DNA of 64,000 nucleotides from Caenorhabditis elegans (Eukaryota > Nematoda > Chromadorea > Rhabditida > Rhabditidae), in NCBI RefSeq assembly GCF_000002985.6, contig NC_003279.8, forward strand, positions 14,942,001 to 15,006,000. Direction: 5' to 3'. Positions 38,984-51,400 of the stretch are shown here, piece after piece. Under the pieces are notes generated by a model. That model made no database searches. It was not told the DNA's origin and saw only the letters and a list, made by a program, of their open reading frames with translations. Both the position numbers and the translations under genes were made by a program. Each line of letters begins with the position of its first letter. Position 1 is the stretch's first letter.

Positions 38984-41779
38984 GTGAACGGAGGTATCGC
39001 TAGTCTTACTAAAATTACTCAAACTCTTGATCTATTCCGAACTTCACCTTATCAAATTTTAGCTCTTACCGAAACCTTCCTTGACGAATCAGTTCCGAAC
39101 TCTTTATTCTCATCTCAAGACATCTCTATTCTACGGCTTGACCGTGATTCTAACGTTCATAACAAATCCCATGGGGGAGGAGTTGCTCTTCTCTATAAAA
39201 ACTCCATTACCTTAACCGCTCTTGACATAAAATTTACGGCACACTACGGCTCTCATCGTTCTGAAATACTTGCTTGCCGCGTCTCCTCTTCCATCAATAC
39301 TTGTTCCCCTTTCACATGCTTCCTCATCTATCGCCCTCCAGATCTCACTGTTCCTGAAACTTCCAAATTGATCTCTCATCTTGACGCTTATATCCCTGAT
39401 GACTCTTGCCTCTTACTAGGGGACTTCAACTTGCCATCTATTAGATGGGATTCTCTTGAAAACTCCTCACATCAATTTTCTAACTTTTTGATCAGTCGTG
39501 ATCTTTCGCAGCATGTTTCCTTCCCCACCCGAATTCACAAAACCTCGTCCAATATTCTCGACCTTGTTATCTCTTCTGCCAATCTCGGAGTCAGTAAAAT
39601 CAAAGCCTGTCCACCTCTTGCCTTATCTGACCATCTCAGTGTCAGCTTCAGTTTACATCTCACTTCTAGTCCTTCCTCTTCCACTCCCGAAACTACCCCT
39701 ATTCGTCTTAACTATAAAAGATGCAATTTTAAATCATTAAATTCTGACTTAGCCCATTTTGACTGGGACATAATACTCAGCCCTTTTCCTGACACTTCGG
39801 CCAAATTTGATCATTTCATCGACATTTTAAATGAACTTATTCTTCACCATACACCTCTCGCTGGCCCTCCACGTGTCTTCAAATCATCCAGAATGGCTCG
39901 TCAGTTACGTCTTGCTCGCAGTAAATATTCCAGAGTTTTTAAATTACCTCCGTCCGCCTCCCGATCAAAACGATTAGAAAAAATTAATCTCCGGATCAAA
40001 TCAATAACCAAGTCCCTCAAGTCTAGGTCTATTCGCTTTGAAAAACGCATTCTTTCATCACCTAACAATGCAGCAGCAAAAGCCATCATATCGTCTCGTC
40101 TCCGGAGCAAATCTACTCTACCCACCATCGTTCATCAAGGCATCTACCTCAATTCGGACAAGGATAAAGTCGCTGCCTTTGCTTCAATTTTTCTGGACAA
40201 TTTCAGTACTTCCAGTGCTAATGTCCATTCATCTTGCAGCTCCTCTCGTCCTTCAACAACTCCTCTTGTCCACACTAGTTCCAATGCCCTCGATCTATTT
40301 CCTCCTTGGATTATCGAATCGGTACTGCTGAAACTGCCCCCCAAATGTGGATATTCCAGTCATCACGCAAACTATTATGTCATGAAAAATTGTGCCACAA
40401 CTTTGGCCTATCCCTTGTCTCTAATATTTCAGCATTCTCTTCAGACTTCTTCTGTTCCCAAAGCATGGAAACATGCCTTCATCATCCCCGTCCCAAAGAA
40501 AGGAAATCTCGCTGAACCATGCAACTACCGCCCCATTTCTATCACTGATCCTTTTTGTAGAGTATTCGAACGAATCCTCTGCACTCGCATAAAAATTGAT
40601 TTTGCCCACCTTTTCAGTAAATTTCAACATGGGTTTTTGGCGCGTCGTTCCTGCACCAACTCTCTCGTATTGTCCCACGCCAATTACTATCACATCCTTC
40701 ATGCCCACAAGTCACTTTATGTCATATTCTTTGACTTTCAGAAAGCTTTTGATCGGGTTCCGCATTCTCTTCTTCTTCAAAAACTTGAATTATTTGGTAT
40801 TCCCCTCCCTATCATCAATTGGTTTGGTGACTTCCTGCCAGAACGATCATTCTCTGTTAAAGTTAACGACTCTATCGTCAAATCTTCCCAACCTATTATC
40901 TCTGGAGTTCCTCAGGGTTCGGTCTCCGGACCCTTACTTTTCTTGATCTTTATAAATGACCTTCTACTCAGCCTACCCACCGAACTTTGTTTTTGTGCTT
41001 TTGCTGACGACATTAAGCTGTACTCTAATGATCACGTTGTTTTACAAAAAGGCATCGACACTGTTGTTGAATGGTCTATATCTAACTCCCTTCCTCTTGC
41101 TCACGCCAAAACTGCTCTTCTAAGGCTGGGATCAAAAAACCCAGTTCATCCTTACTTACTTCAAAATAAACTTATACATGAAACTGCTACCGTTCGTGAC
41201 CTTGGTCTCATTACTGACTCCTCTCTGAACTTTAAAGCCCATATCAATAGAACTGTAGCTCTTGCTCTCCTGAGATCAAAACAACTACTCAAATGCTTCA
41301 AATCTAGTTCCCCCTCATTGTACGCTTATTTATTTAATTCTTATGTACTCCCTATTATCGAATATTGCTCAGTCGTCTACTCTCCCTCTCCTAACTCTAA
41401 ACTCTCTGCTCATCTTGAAAAACCTCTTAGATCATTCTCTCGACAAGTATTACAAAGATGCAATATCTCATTTACTTCTTATGAAAACCGTCTTCTAATT
41501 CTTAACATCTACTCGATTCGTCATCGAAGGCTTAAGGCAAAGCTTCTACTTCTTTATAAATTCATAAGCGGTACCTCTTACTTCCCAAATCTAAACGATC
41601 TTATCAGAATTACAGAGTCTAAAAGAAGGCCTATGATTATTATATGTGCTAAACCAAAAATTACTGATTTTTTCACCTCAACTGTCCCCGTCTGGAATGC
41701 TATTTTTCATAATACTCCCCATTTCCTTTCTCCCCGTGAATTTGTTAAAGTTATTGATTCCTCCATAACGCGGTTTTGA
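38984..41779 (+). mobile_element. Non-LTR retrotransposon ORF2 (endonuclease + reverse transcriptase)
   Basis: A 931-codon frame without stops. Residues 1-230 form an APE-type endonuclease: LTETFLDESV near 29, GGGVALLYK, LLGDFNLPSIRWD near 145, and SDHLSVSF. Residues about 440-760 form the reverse transcriptase: YRPISITDPFCRVFERIL, FDFQKAFDRVP, SGVPQGSVSGPLLFLIFIND and catalytic FADD at 673-676. The C-terminal part contains SPSLYAYLFNSYVLPIIEYC, typical of CR1/T1-type elements. The first codon is GTG with no upstream ATG in frame, and ORF1 is absent, so the copy is 5'-truncated. An intact frame implies recent insertion. It lies 523 bp downstream of the zinc-finger gene stop, same strand. Assignment to a named C. 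elegans family (such as Sam) is unproven. Confidence 0.93.
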
Positions 41780-41945
41780 ATAATTTTGTTTGTCGGTTAT
41801 AATTAATTCTATGATCTCTAATTTCCCAAAAAGTCTTTACTTTTCCCTTTCTTCTCTCAATGCCGGTATATTTCTTTCCTCTCTTTGTCGGACTCGTGAG
41901 GGTCCCGACTTTTTTTATTGTTTTGATTAACTTTGATTAAACAAT
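41780..41945 (+). repeat. 3' UTR and tail of the non-LTR element
   Basis: After the stop, the element contains a hairpin GTCGGACTCGTGAGGGTCCCGAC at about 41887-41910 and ends in short TTTGATTAA repeats followed by AATAAA. 3' hairpins and simple repeats are the usual recognition signals for target-primed reverse transcription in CR1-like elements. Confidence 0.65.
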
Positions 41946-42494
41946 AAATTCACTTGTGGGTCATCCTCAAGGCAATTAAAATTAAACGGGTTTCGTATGT
42001 TGCCTAATCCCCATATCTCTGAGTCTCGATTACCTGAACCCAGGTGTGCGCAATTATACAGGATTAGACCACCATCTAGGAGCCAACTGGAAGCATGAAA
42101 GGAACCCCCAAAAACTCATTTGGCATAAAGCTACCAGGTTCGTCTGTTTGCATGTATTCGTTTTTAAGTAACAAAAAATGACAGAAGAGGTATGGCTTTT
42201 AATCGAAAGTTTTTGCAAATTTTTTTATTACTATTGTATCGCTACAAAAAAATATCAGGTAACAGAATTATCGGTACTTATACACAAAATTCCATCTGTA
42301 AATGTTTAAATGATTGAATATTTCGCCATCGGGATTTCATTGTTTACCTTTCATTTTAAGATATCACTTTTTGGTAACTTTAAAAAATTTTCACTTATAG
42401 CTGCTCCGAAGACAAACACAACCTCACATAAGATTAAACTTTTCAGATATTCGTGACTATTATATAAAACTAATATATAAAAAATATTACTTAT

Positions 42495-45400
42495 ATGTAC
42501 TTGAACTTTCAGCGAGCCTCACCTTTTCAACAACTGTGTGGCAAAAATGAAAGTTATGATTTTCTGGAAATTCCCGAGGGAACGTTTGATGAAATTGCAA
42601 TGTCCGAAGATGATCAAATGGAAGTTGCGGCGTTTGACTCGATGTTTCCAAAGCAATATTTTGATGATCTTCTGGATGATGATATGGGCTATGAAGAACC
42701 TGAAAATGAAGCAAACGTTAGAGAAAATGGTGGAGAAACCGAAAATGTTGAGAAAAAATTGGAGGAAAACAAAGATAATGAGGGAGCAGCGGAAGAACAA
42801 AACGATCAGCAAAAAAAAGAAGTCAATAATAATAACCATAGCCAAGAGGTAATTCTTTCATTGATTCTCAGCTACGGCTGTTTGTTTTGTGCCCACGTGA
42901 GCATGACAACGAACAGTTTTCATTGATTTGCGGAACCCAAAAAAAATTTGAGAGCGCGTTTTTGAATTCTTCAGGTTGTGGTGGAATTTTGGCAAACCCC
43001 AAAGCTGATTTTATTTCAAAATGCAAGAAATATGAATGATGTTGTGTGGGTTTTAAGACCTCGAATTAAGACCTCGAACAAAAGATCCTCAAAAAATTAA
43101 AATCAAAAAATCAAAAAATCTCTCATGTTCTCATTTTTGGAAATTCAGCAATCACTGCAACTTTCGTTCATCCGTCACGGTTTTCTCATAAACCTCCACA
43201 TTACTACGTAGTGACTAAAACTGGAAATAAAATAGAGATTGTCAATTTTGTAAATAGTAATTAATCATGGTGGCTAATACTAGTATGTTTTGATTAGTTT
43301 TGTTTCATTTTTGCAGAAAATATTTATATCGAACTACAGGATGGCCCATAATTATGCGGACCGCAAGTCGCGCTTATAAAATCTGATTCGAACATTCAAA
43401 AATATGATAACAAAAATATGATATATTTTATTTAAAATTTTCTACGGAACAAAATATGATGTCATACTTTCAAAATATCCGCTTGTGCACATCTTCAGAC
43501 CTGCTGACATTCCGAAAAAATTTTGACGTTAGCATGCGACTCATAGGTGTTTTTTGTTGGCATTTCTAGATACTGTTGCAAATATGAGCACTCACCCAAT
43601 CATATTTGGATTGACTTTTCTCTGAGAATCCGTTTTGCAATACAATTCATAAATGCTTGTATCTGACAATGGCGTGGTCATTGATTGAAGGAAGCCAAAT
43701 CAAAAAAATCAGACAGCCGGCGTTCGACTTGACATGTCATTTATGTAAGAAGTAAATGTTTTCATAAAAGCCATCAAGTTTTACTAATCTTTTTCTTTCC
43801 CTGTGGAAAAATAGTGTTTTTATCTCATTTTATGGTTAAGATGTACCGAAATCTGCTACAGAACTCCTTGTAAAATCGACTTTGGCTGTGTGTCAAACAC
43901 TCACCCAACTAGAATTATATGGAACAGATTCCATATACGTCAACACTTATGAAAATAATTTTTTGCATTCAAAATATATAGATTACTGTAGAAATAATCG
44001 GTTTAAAAACGTCCAAACTCAAAAATAGAAGCGAAAAAAATTCTTCAGTGTGGGGGATGATGCTAGTTTGACGACTCTGCCTAGATTTCGAGTTTAACAA
44101 ATTAAAATTTTTCCAAGTTCCAAGGTTCCAAGTGTGTTTTCGATAAGTATTTGTAAGCTCCTTCGTAATGCCAATGTACAGGGTTACCCATAATATTGCG
44201 GACCGAGTTGCACTCACGAATAGATGTTTTCTCACGACTGACAATTTTTGAGTTATTGTTTCATAGTGCAACTCGGTCCGCAATATTATGGGCCACCCTG
44301 TACATTGGCATTACGAAGGAGCTTACAAATACTTATCGAAAACACACTTGGAACCAGGGGGTCGCCGAAATTCTTTCAATTTTTCGGTTTTTTGAGCAAA
44401 ACCGAAAAAAAATCTGAAAACCCTCCAAAATCGGTATTTCTCATTCAGAATGCAATATTATTATTATTACGGTTTACGCCCTATTCATACAAACAACAAA
44501 AAATGCACCTTTTTAAAGCAAATGTGACCCCAATTTTTTCCGATTTTTGAGTTTTTTTTTGAGAAAAACCGGAAAACCAAAAAACGAAAATGTTTTTCGG
44601 TTAAAAAAACTGAAAAACTGGCAGGCCTGCTTAGAACATAAGCCTCTGGATAATAGATCGTGAGTCTATTACAAAAAGAGCGTGTTACAGAATTCATTTC
44701 AAGCTGTCATACAGGCAAAATGTTGTCCTTTATATACAAAGTTGCTAGTCACGCGTGACGTCACATTTTTACAAAACATTGCCACAGGATTTTCATATTT
44801 ACGATAAAACCAAACGATATTAGTTTTTTTTAATGGCACAAGTGTTACAGTACAATCGAGTGGGACGGTGTGGTTCAGTATGAGCATTTGTTGATTTCCC
44901 TTAAATTCCGTAATGAAAATTTCACAGTTTTTTTTGCGCCATCTCCAATTGCCACGGTGCTTCAGTCTTGCAACCGCAACAATTTTCCGGACTAGGCAAA
45001 GAAATTGAAACGCTCACAATAGGGTGTCGGTTTTTCGATTTTTCAAAAATCGAAAAATGCAAAATCGCCATCCTTGACTCGGATCGGCACTCTCCTAAAG
45101 AGTCTGAGAGCAACGTGTTGAAAGATAATTACAATTTTAATGTCTTTTGTTTTAGACAAGACATATAGGAAAAACTAACTCTTTGCTCGCTTCTAGGTCC
45201 GCCACGCAGAAAAGGCGGGAGACGTTAAAGGCTCTCCCACGCGTTCAATGATGGATTATTTTTCCCCCAAATCTCATTACTTACAATACAAGAAACTAAC
45301 ATAATTAGGTAGATATAAAACTATGTAGATAATAAAACACGCATCCCAATTTGCTTTTAAAATATTTTCAACTTGCCCTACCAGTTTCCAGCTTTCCCCC

Positions 45401-48376
45401 CTCTACATCGAGCTAATTCTGAACGACGACATCTTTGACTCATCACCGCCAGCACCGAACAGAGACTATGTGTACAATGATAAAGAGTTCAAAAAAGATG
45501 CGGAACGTGCTAGAATATGGTGGGAAAATTCGAAAGGAAAACTAAACGTTTACGTTAGAAAGAACACCGGTAAAATGAGAATAACCGCTTGTTCTGTTGG
45601 AGCTTTTGCTTGTCAGACAATAAAAAAACGGAGTCCTAAAAGAGGTGAGTTATATTGATGATATAGGTTGGTTGATGATATTGATGATATAGGGCGTTTT
45701 ATATTGCACATATTGCAAAGTGGTCATATACCTTCAATGTAGATGTCTAACTCGGTAAGCCCGAAAATTACTGTATGACTTTTTCATTTAAGATGTGGCA
45801 CAAATGATTTGATTGCACACGCAGAATTTAATAGGTCCGTGGTATAAGCTCCCATTTTCCATCTCAGCAAGTCGCCGCGTACATTCAGATACAATCGAGG
45901 AATTTACGACGAAACTGTGATTTCAAAGAGGAATGTGCGACAAGTTTAGGAGAAACTCACCAAATGACCGCCTATATTCCTCTTAGTTCGCGCATTCCTC
46001 GTATGTTGCGGAATTTACGACGAACATCATATATTGACGATTTCCACTGCTTGAGAGGCACTGCAACTTTTTTCGAACGAGGGCTGAGAAAAAATGCGAA
46101 AAATCGGTGTTTGCACACAATACACCGCATTTTACGACATTTTGTACTTGCTTTGTTTTCTTGTTTTTTTCACCGATTTTTCCCGTATTTTCTTATTAAA
46201 ACTGATAAATACATATTTTTTGTTAATGCTAAAATAATTTCCAGATGAAAAAATTGTGAATTCAGCCGGCAAGTAGCGGTGAAAGTGGTCAATGTAATAT
46301 GATGGATTACGGGAATACAAAACCCAAACTTTTCCCCAAACATGATACATATGATGTTTAGATGCTAAAAGTACTTGATTTTCATAACGAGACCGCTGAA
46401 AAAGTTTTGAGATTTTCAAAATTCAACTTTTTTGGTAAAAAAGTCGAGATTTTGGCACAAAATGTTGAATTTTGAAAATCTAAAAACTTTTTTAGCTGTC
46501 TCGTTATGAAAATCAGGTACTTTCAGCATCTTAAAAGCATATATATCATGGTTCAGAAAAAGTTTGGGTTTTGTATAGCCGTAATCCATCATATTACATT
46601 TTCACCGCTGCTTGCCCACTGAATACATTTTTTTTACTTGGAAATTGTTTTAGCATCTGCCAAAAATATTTATTTATTTGTTTTGATAAGAAAAAACGGA
46701 AAAAATCGGTGAAAAATGAAAGAAAACACGCAGAAAACAAAGCAAGATAAATGACCGCTGAAATTTGTCGGGGACTCGGCCATGGCCTAGAAACCTTTTT
46801 GCCTCGTCCCTCGTTCGAAAAAGTTGCAGTGAGAGGCGCAACATACGAGGAATGTACGCGGCGACTTGCTGAGCAGTTGCAATCAGGGCAGTTTTTTTTT
46901 GTTTTTTGGTTTTTGGTTTTTTGGGATAAATTGATTTTTTGGTTTTTTTTAGTTTTTTGAGACCAAAAAAAAACAACTAAAAAACAAAAAATATATTACA
47001 ACACTGATTCAGCAAAAATTAAACAAATAAGAACAAAAAACCTTCCGTTTGTTCAATTTTTAATATTTTATGAAGAATCAGCAGAATATTTCCTGAAAAA
47101 TTTCGGTTTAGTCCCGTTCGATTTCAAACATTCAATTTTTTTTTTGTTTTTTTGGTTTTTTGAAAAATTCGATTTTTTGTTTTTTGTTTTTTGGTCCAAA
47201 GTTCGACCAACAAAATTTTTGTTTTTTGTTTTTTGGTCCTCTCACTCACGGTGAGCTCTAAAAGGATTTTGTCTAAATACATTTATAATGATCCAAAACG
47301 GCCGAATATCATAAAAAAACACTCCACAAAATTTTAGATTTTCATAATTCACGGCCAAAACATTTTGGCAAAATTGTGATAAATATGTGTTTGGGGAAAT
47401 TCAAAGCAATGTCGCATGTTCCGACCTCTAAAATGTTTTACATAATACAAATGAAACACAAATACAGTATAAAAAAATGTAGGAAACAATTTTTTTGGTC
47501 GGCTTCCAAAATTATGAGTGGCAAAAAATGAGTAATTGTCACTTTTTGACAGTAAATAAAAAAATATAATTTTTTGAAAAGTTTTCTTATGATATTCGGC
47601 CATTTTTGCACCATTGGAGTAGTTTTTAACACTTTCTCCACATTTCAAATAACTGTAAATATCTGTGAAACATTGTAACAAAACACAAAAAAAGAGTCCA
47701 TATTTTTTCTTGAAAACTGTTGAATAGGAAAAATGTTTTAACATGTATTGCTGCATTATACCTATAAGTCTTAAAATAGCTGTTAAAAAATTAACTGATA
47801 CTTCAGTGTTTTGGTATACTGATATGTTCAGCAACTTTGAGATCTTGCTCTGATCTTGATTTTGGAGTTTAAAACGTGTATTTGACCGCTTTAAACCACC
47901 AAAATCTATCTAATAACGTTAATGCACAGCAACCATTTTCAGAACTAGTTTCAACGACTCACAACGCACGTTCCCGGAGGAAAACGATATTTCAAGGTGT
48001 TTCCTTATTAATTTGAATAAATATTATGCACTAAAAGGTAAATTTGAAGGTTTCCCTTTTCTAAACAAACATGAATGTAATTCAATTAAATTCTACTCGC
48101 TTCCCAGCAAAAGTCTTTTTCAACTTTATAATTGAGTACAAATTGACTTCGCCTGTGTAGATTAGCGGAAGAAATTTCGAAATTAGAAATGTATTGTAGT
48201 TGCCAATTATACATCTCTCACTTCTCTATTTTTTAGAAGAATTGTTCACAGCGTTGACAAAAAACTATGTGGATTCAACGCTGTACGACAACTGGATTTC
48301 TTTTCGAAACACTATCTTGTACAGTTTCAAAGATTTTTTCACACTTTTTATCAATGAAATTTTTTTTTATTTTTAA
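42495..48376 (+). CDS. Unrecognised four-exon protein with very large introns
   Basis: Exons are 42495-42848, 45392-45644, 47943-47996 and 48237-48376; lengths sum to 801 nt and give 266 residues. Phases agree at every junction (0, 1, 1). The N-terminal 118 residues are strongly acidic: MFPKQYFDDLLDDDMGYEE, then ENKDNEGAAEEQNDQQKKE. The second exon gives a mixed basic region (KEFKKDAERARIWWENSKGK, then VRKNTGKMRITACSVGAFAC) with KKRSPKR at its end, a possible nuclear signal. The last exons read HNARSRRKTIFQ and EELFTALTKNYVDSTLYDNW, ending in hydrophobic NEIFFYF. AATAAA at 48397 sits 21 bp after the stop. A cttttcag acceptor 48 bp before the ATG may be a trans-splice site. No family is recognised. 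It may be a divergent nuclear factor; that is a guess. Confidence 0.55.
43337..43970 (+). mobile_element. Decayed Tc1/mariner-like transposon, opposite orientation
   Basis: It starts after TA with CAGGATGGCCCATAATTATG, the same end as the right terminus of 28520-29287 read in reverse. Interior segments (for example the region coding SLIEGSQIKKIRQPAFDLTC) match that element. It lies in the first intron of the gene at 42495-48376. The far terminus is not clear, and a left-end-like sequence appears separately at 44178. Confidence 0.6.
44124..44355. repeat. Inverted duplication, 91-bp arms, around transposon ends
   Basis: Left arm 44124-44214 and right arm 44265-44355 are reverse complements at 89 of 91 positions without gaps. 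A 50-bp spacer separates them. Each arm contains a transposon end (TACAGGGT..CCCATAATATTGCGG) pointing inward plus about 54 bp of identical outer flank (GGTTCCAAGTGTGTTTTCGA...). Confidence 0.9.
45866..46882. repeat. About 1-kb nested palindrome in an intron
   Basis: CAGCAAGTCGCCGCGTACAT at the left is mirrored by ACGCGGCGACTTGCTGAG at the right. Further in, TTCCTCGTATGTTGCGG pairs with CGCAACATACGAGGAA, and GAGAGGCACTGCAAC with GTTGCAGTGAGAG. An inner inverted pair around 46290-46330 and 46555-46600 (ATGATGGATTACGG / CCGTAATCCATCAT) encloses the centre. It is intronic to the unrecognised gene and has no coding capacity. Confidence 0.8.
46880..47240. repeat. T/G-rich simple-sequence tract (TTTTTTGG words)
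   Basis: Irregular repeats of TTTTTTGTTTTTTGG and the complementary ACCAAAAAAC words fill this stretch. They allow local foldback and carry no open frame. Confidence 0.75.
47245..47645. repeat. Partial family A palindromic element in intron
   Basis: It shares with 2611-3049 the order 'tacatttataatgatccaaaacggccgaatatcat', 'caatgtcgcatgttccgacc', 'aattatgagtggcaaaa' and 'gatattcggccattttt'. The diagnostic GGTGGAGTAGCGCC termini are missing or diverged on both sides. It lies in the third intron region of the unrecognised gene (45645-47942). Confidence 0.7.
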
Positions 48377-48419
48377 GCCTACTTGTTTTGCTGTAAAATA
48401 AATAATCATAACGCGAATG

Positions 48420-51400
48420 AAATGTTCAAAATTGATTTTTTGCCGCACAAGAAGTGCGTTATTGTGCTTTTCAATAAAGGCGCTTGCTATATTTTCAAGT
48501 TCATAACAAAAAAAATTTAGTTTCATTTATTTATTTTAATTTATTACGCTTTTTCGGAGACGTTAAAAATTGATATCGATTAGATTATCAATAAGTCTAC
48601 AAAAGAGGTGTGCATAGGAAATGTTTTCATGGAGATCAGGGGTGTGCGGAAAATTTGCCGAATTAGCCGTTTGCCGAGCTCGGAAAAGTTGCCGAATTTG
48701 TCGTCCTCGGCAAATATTGGAAAAAGTGGTTTGCCGAGTTTGCAGAACGCGGCAAATTTTGAGATGTGCCTTTTTGTATTCCTTTTCCCTTATTTTTTCA
48801 GATCTTGCCTCCCTGAGAATTTTTCTAACTTTTACAAGTTTGACCTCGCGTTGATTTCAAGCATTCTTTCGAACACAAAGAAATCTGCAGCAAAAACTAG
48901 TCCACTCCCAAAAGCATCATCTCTTACCTTTAGCTCAATAATATAATTTAAGAGAGTAGATGTTTACATTGAACAAGAGTAAAAGATCGGGCGCAAAAGA
49001 TCATAGAAAAACCAGTGGAAATGGGTGAATAGTCGGTGCAAATTGTCTTTTGTCTACAGTTTGTATTTTTAATAATTTTTTACTTTTGTTTTTGAAAAAA
49101 ACAGAAATGGTGTCTTACCTTTATAAATGGAACAAAGGTTCTAATAACATAAGGTGTAAGGTAGAATACAATTAAGAATTGTGTGACCTGTCACAACTAG
49201 ATATGTAACAATATGAGAATGTTTGAATTTGTAAAAGGAATAGCTTTTGAAAGGACCATCGTGGCAAAAATCAATTTTTCCACAAAATTTATATCTCCAG
49301 GTAATCCTACCAATCCACGTGAGGAACCGTCTATAAAAGTTAGCCATGTTCTGGTAACTATTGGTGCCTTTATATATAAACGAAATTACCGTAATTCTTC
49401 TATCAATCTTACATTCAACACTAATTTTAAATATAACCTACGAGTGCAAAAACGAAAAAGACTGAATTACGGTGTGTATATACTGTGAAAAATCGCACAG
49501 TTCAACGATTCGGATTGTGTACTTTGAGACTATTTAGTCTATTAGGTTAAAATTGAATGGTTCATTGTTATGTGTCACAAAATTTTAGCCACCAATAACA
49601 ACCTCTAAGATTTGTTTGAACTGTATGAGTTAACAAATCCGCTTTCATCAATTACTTTCCAGCTCTGACAGAGGTATAAAAGATCAAACGACGAGAGTTC
49701 GCCCAGCTGTTTCTGTGTTGTCAGTGACTAATACTTTGGTCACTCTTTAGTATCTATCTAAATCACGTCATGAGAGAGGGATAATTGGAATGACGAGAAA
49801 GTGAAAAACTGGGTGCGAAGAGTGAGTCGAGGCGCAGGGAAAAAGACAAACAGTTTCGGGAACATCTCTGCAGTAGAAACTTGTTTTTTTCTATAAATTT
49901 GTCTGTATGTTCAATTTTCTCGCAATTTTCTTTTTCCTTTTCATTCATAATCCTCTTCATAAATAACTTCACATTTTTCAATGTTTCTGAACATTGTTTT
50001 TCCCATGCGTAGTTTGAATTTAGGCTTTTTAAATCAAGAACCGAAGCAAACACTTGAAAAGAGAATACATCAAGTGACTGCAATTTTCTTTTTAATTTGT
50101 TTATTTAAGTTAATTAAAGTTTAATATAATTTTGGAATCAATAAAGAAATTTTATATACTTCGGCAAAATGTTTTTAATTAATCTAGAAAAACAAGCATC
50201 AGTATGCCATTTTGTGAAACTTCGCACATCTACGAAGTATCATTGAAGTTATAGTAGTACCGAATGATATGTTTCGAAATCTAAGTCTACAATTTAATGT
50301 GACCACATACATCACTCTTGTCGAACTAAAATTAAAAACCAACACTTCAGGTCAAAAAAAGAGGAATGTATTCGACAAGAACAGTTGGTGAGAGTGAAGG
50401 TTGAGTCACAAGAAATAGATTCTTTAATTTCAAAAATAATTCCGATTGTAACGATATGAGTGAGTGAGCAGTATTATGAAAGTAGGGTGTGGATGAGTAG
50501 TGTTCGGGTGACGACACCCGAACACTACTTGGATGTGCTCCTGGCTGATTTCTTTGGTAGTCGGCTGCCGCCTTATTTAAGATTTCAGTACTAGTGGAGA
50601 CTGCATCTCTAATTTTCAAACGTCTCTTGCCCATTAGAGAAAGAAAAACAAACATCCCGAATTTTTTTAAATGATTAACAGTTCCAAAATGCTCAGAAAG
50701 TTAAAAAGAATTGAATTGAGCATAATAATAAAAAAAAAACAAACGTAAGAAATATTAGGTTGATGAGCTTTCGCCATCCGATTTTGTTCCATATGTAAAC
50801 GGGAAAGAAACCTAAGCCTCAAGTTTTACAAAATTGCTTTAAACCACCGTGGTGATGAATTTTTTAATGATACGCATTTCCAAGGCGACGTGTCAATTTC
50901 GGGAACAGTAGAATAACAAATGTTGAAAGTTTTTTCAAACATTTTTAGAGCTGATAGTTTCCACGTGGAGTTATTTTGCTGCAATCTGAAAATCCACGTG
51001 AAAAACTTTGCTGTACCAATAGGTCAATTTAACAACAAACAATAACGTTTACCCGTTGAGTCACCTCCCAATACCTCGGGACTCATTTCTTCTTCATTTT
51101 TTTAGATCTTGTTTTTCACATCCTAATCCCTCTTCATCCATCGAGTCCTATCATTATATATCTCTTCTAATTATCACCCTACCCTTATCACCTCATGTAT
51201 CCCTCTTCAACACTTGTCTCGCCCTCCTGATCCAATTTGTATATACATCTCTGTCTCCCACACCCTCTCCCTCTATAAACATTTCTATGTTCCTTGGGGA
51301 GGTGGTACCGCCCTTTCTCAAATCTATGAATTCAAATTCATTTTCTACTGCCCACCTATCCACATACATCACAGTCTGCGTCTCTTTCTTACTATTAGTT

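Noticed and set aside
38946..42080. Possible target-site duplication (GATTAGACCGCC / GATTAGACCACC) around the non-LTR element
   Set aside because: The right-hand copy lies about 120 bp beyond the element's tail and differs in sequence; treated as coincidence.
49763..50083. Minus-strand 106-codon frame with cysteines spaced like a DUF19-type domain
   Set aside because: Resemblance is loose and there is no signal peptide or supporting exon; left uncalled.
50347..50655. Minus-strand 102-codon frame (contains KIRDAVSTSTEILNKAAADY)
   Set aside because: Part looks protein-like, but it runs through the 50496-50529 hairpin and lacks convincing splice sites or homology.
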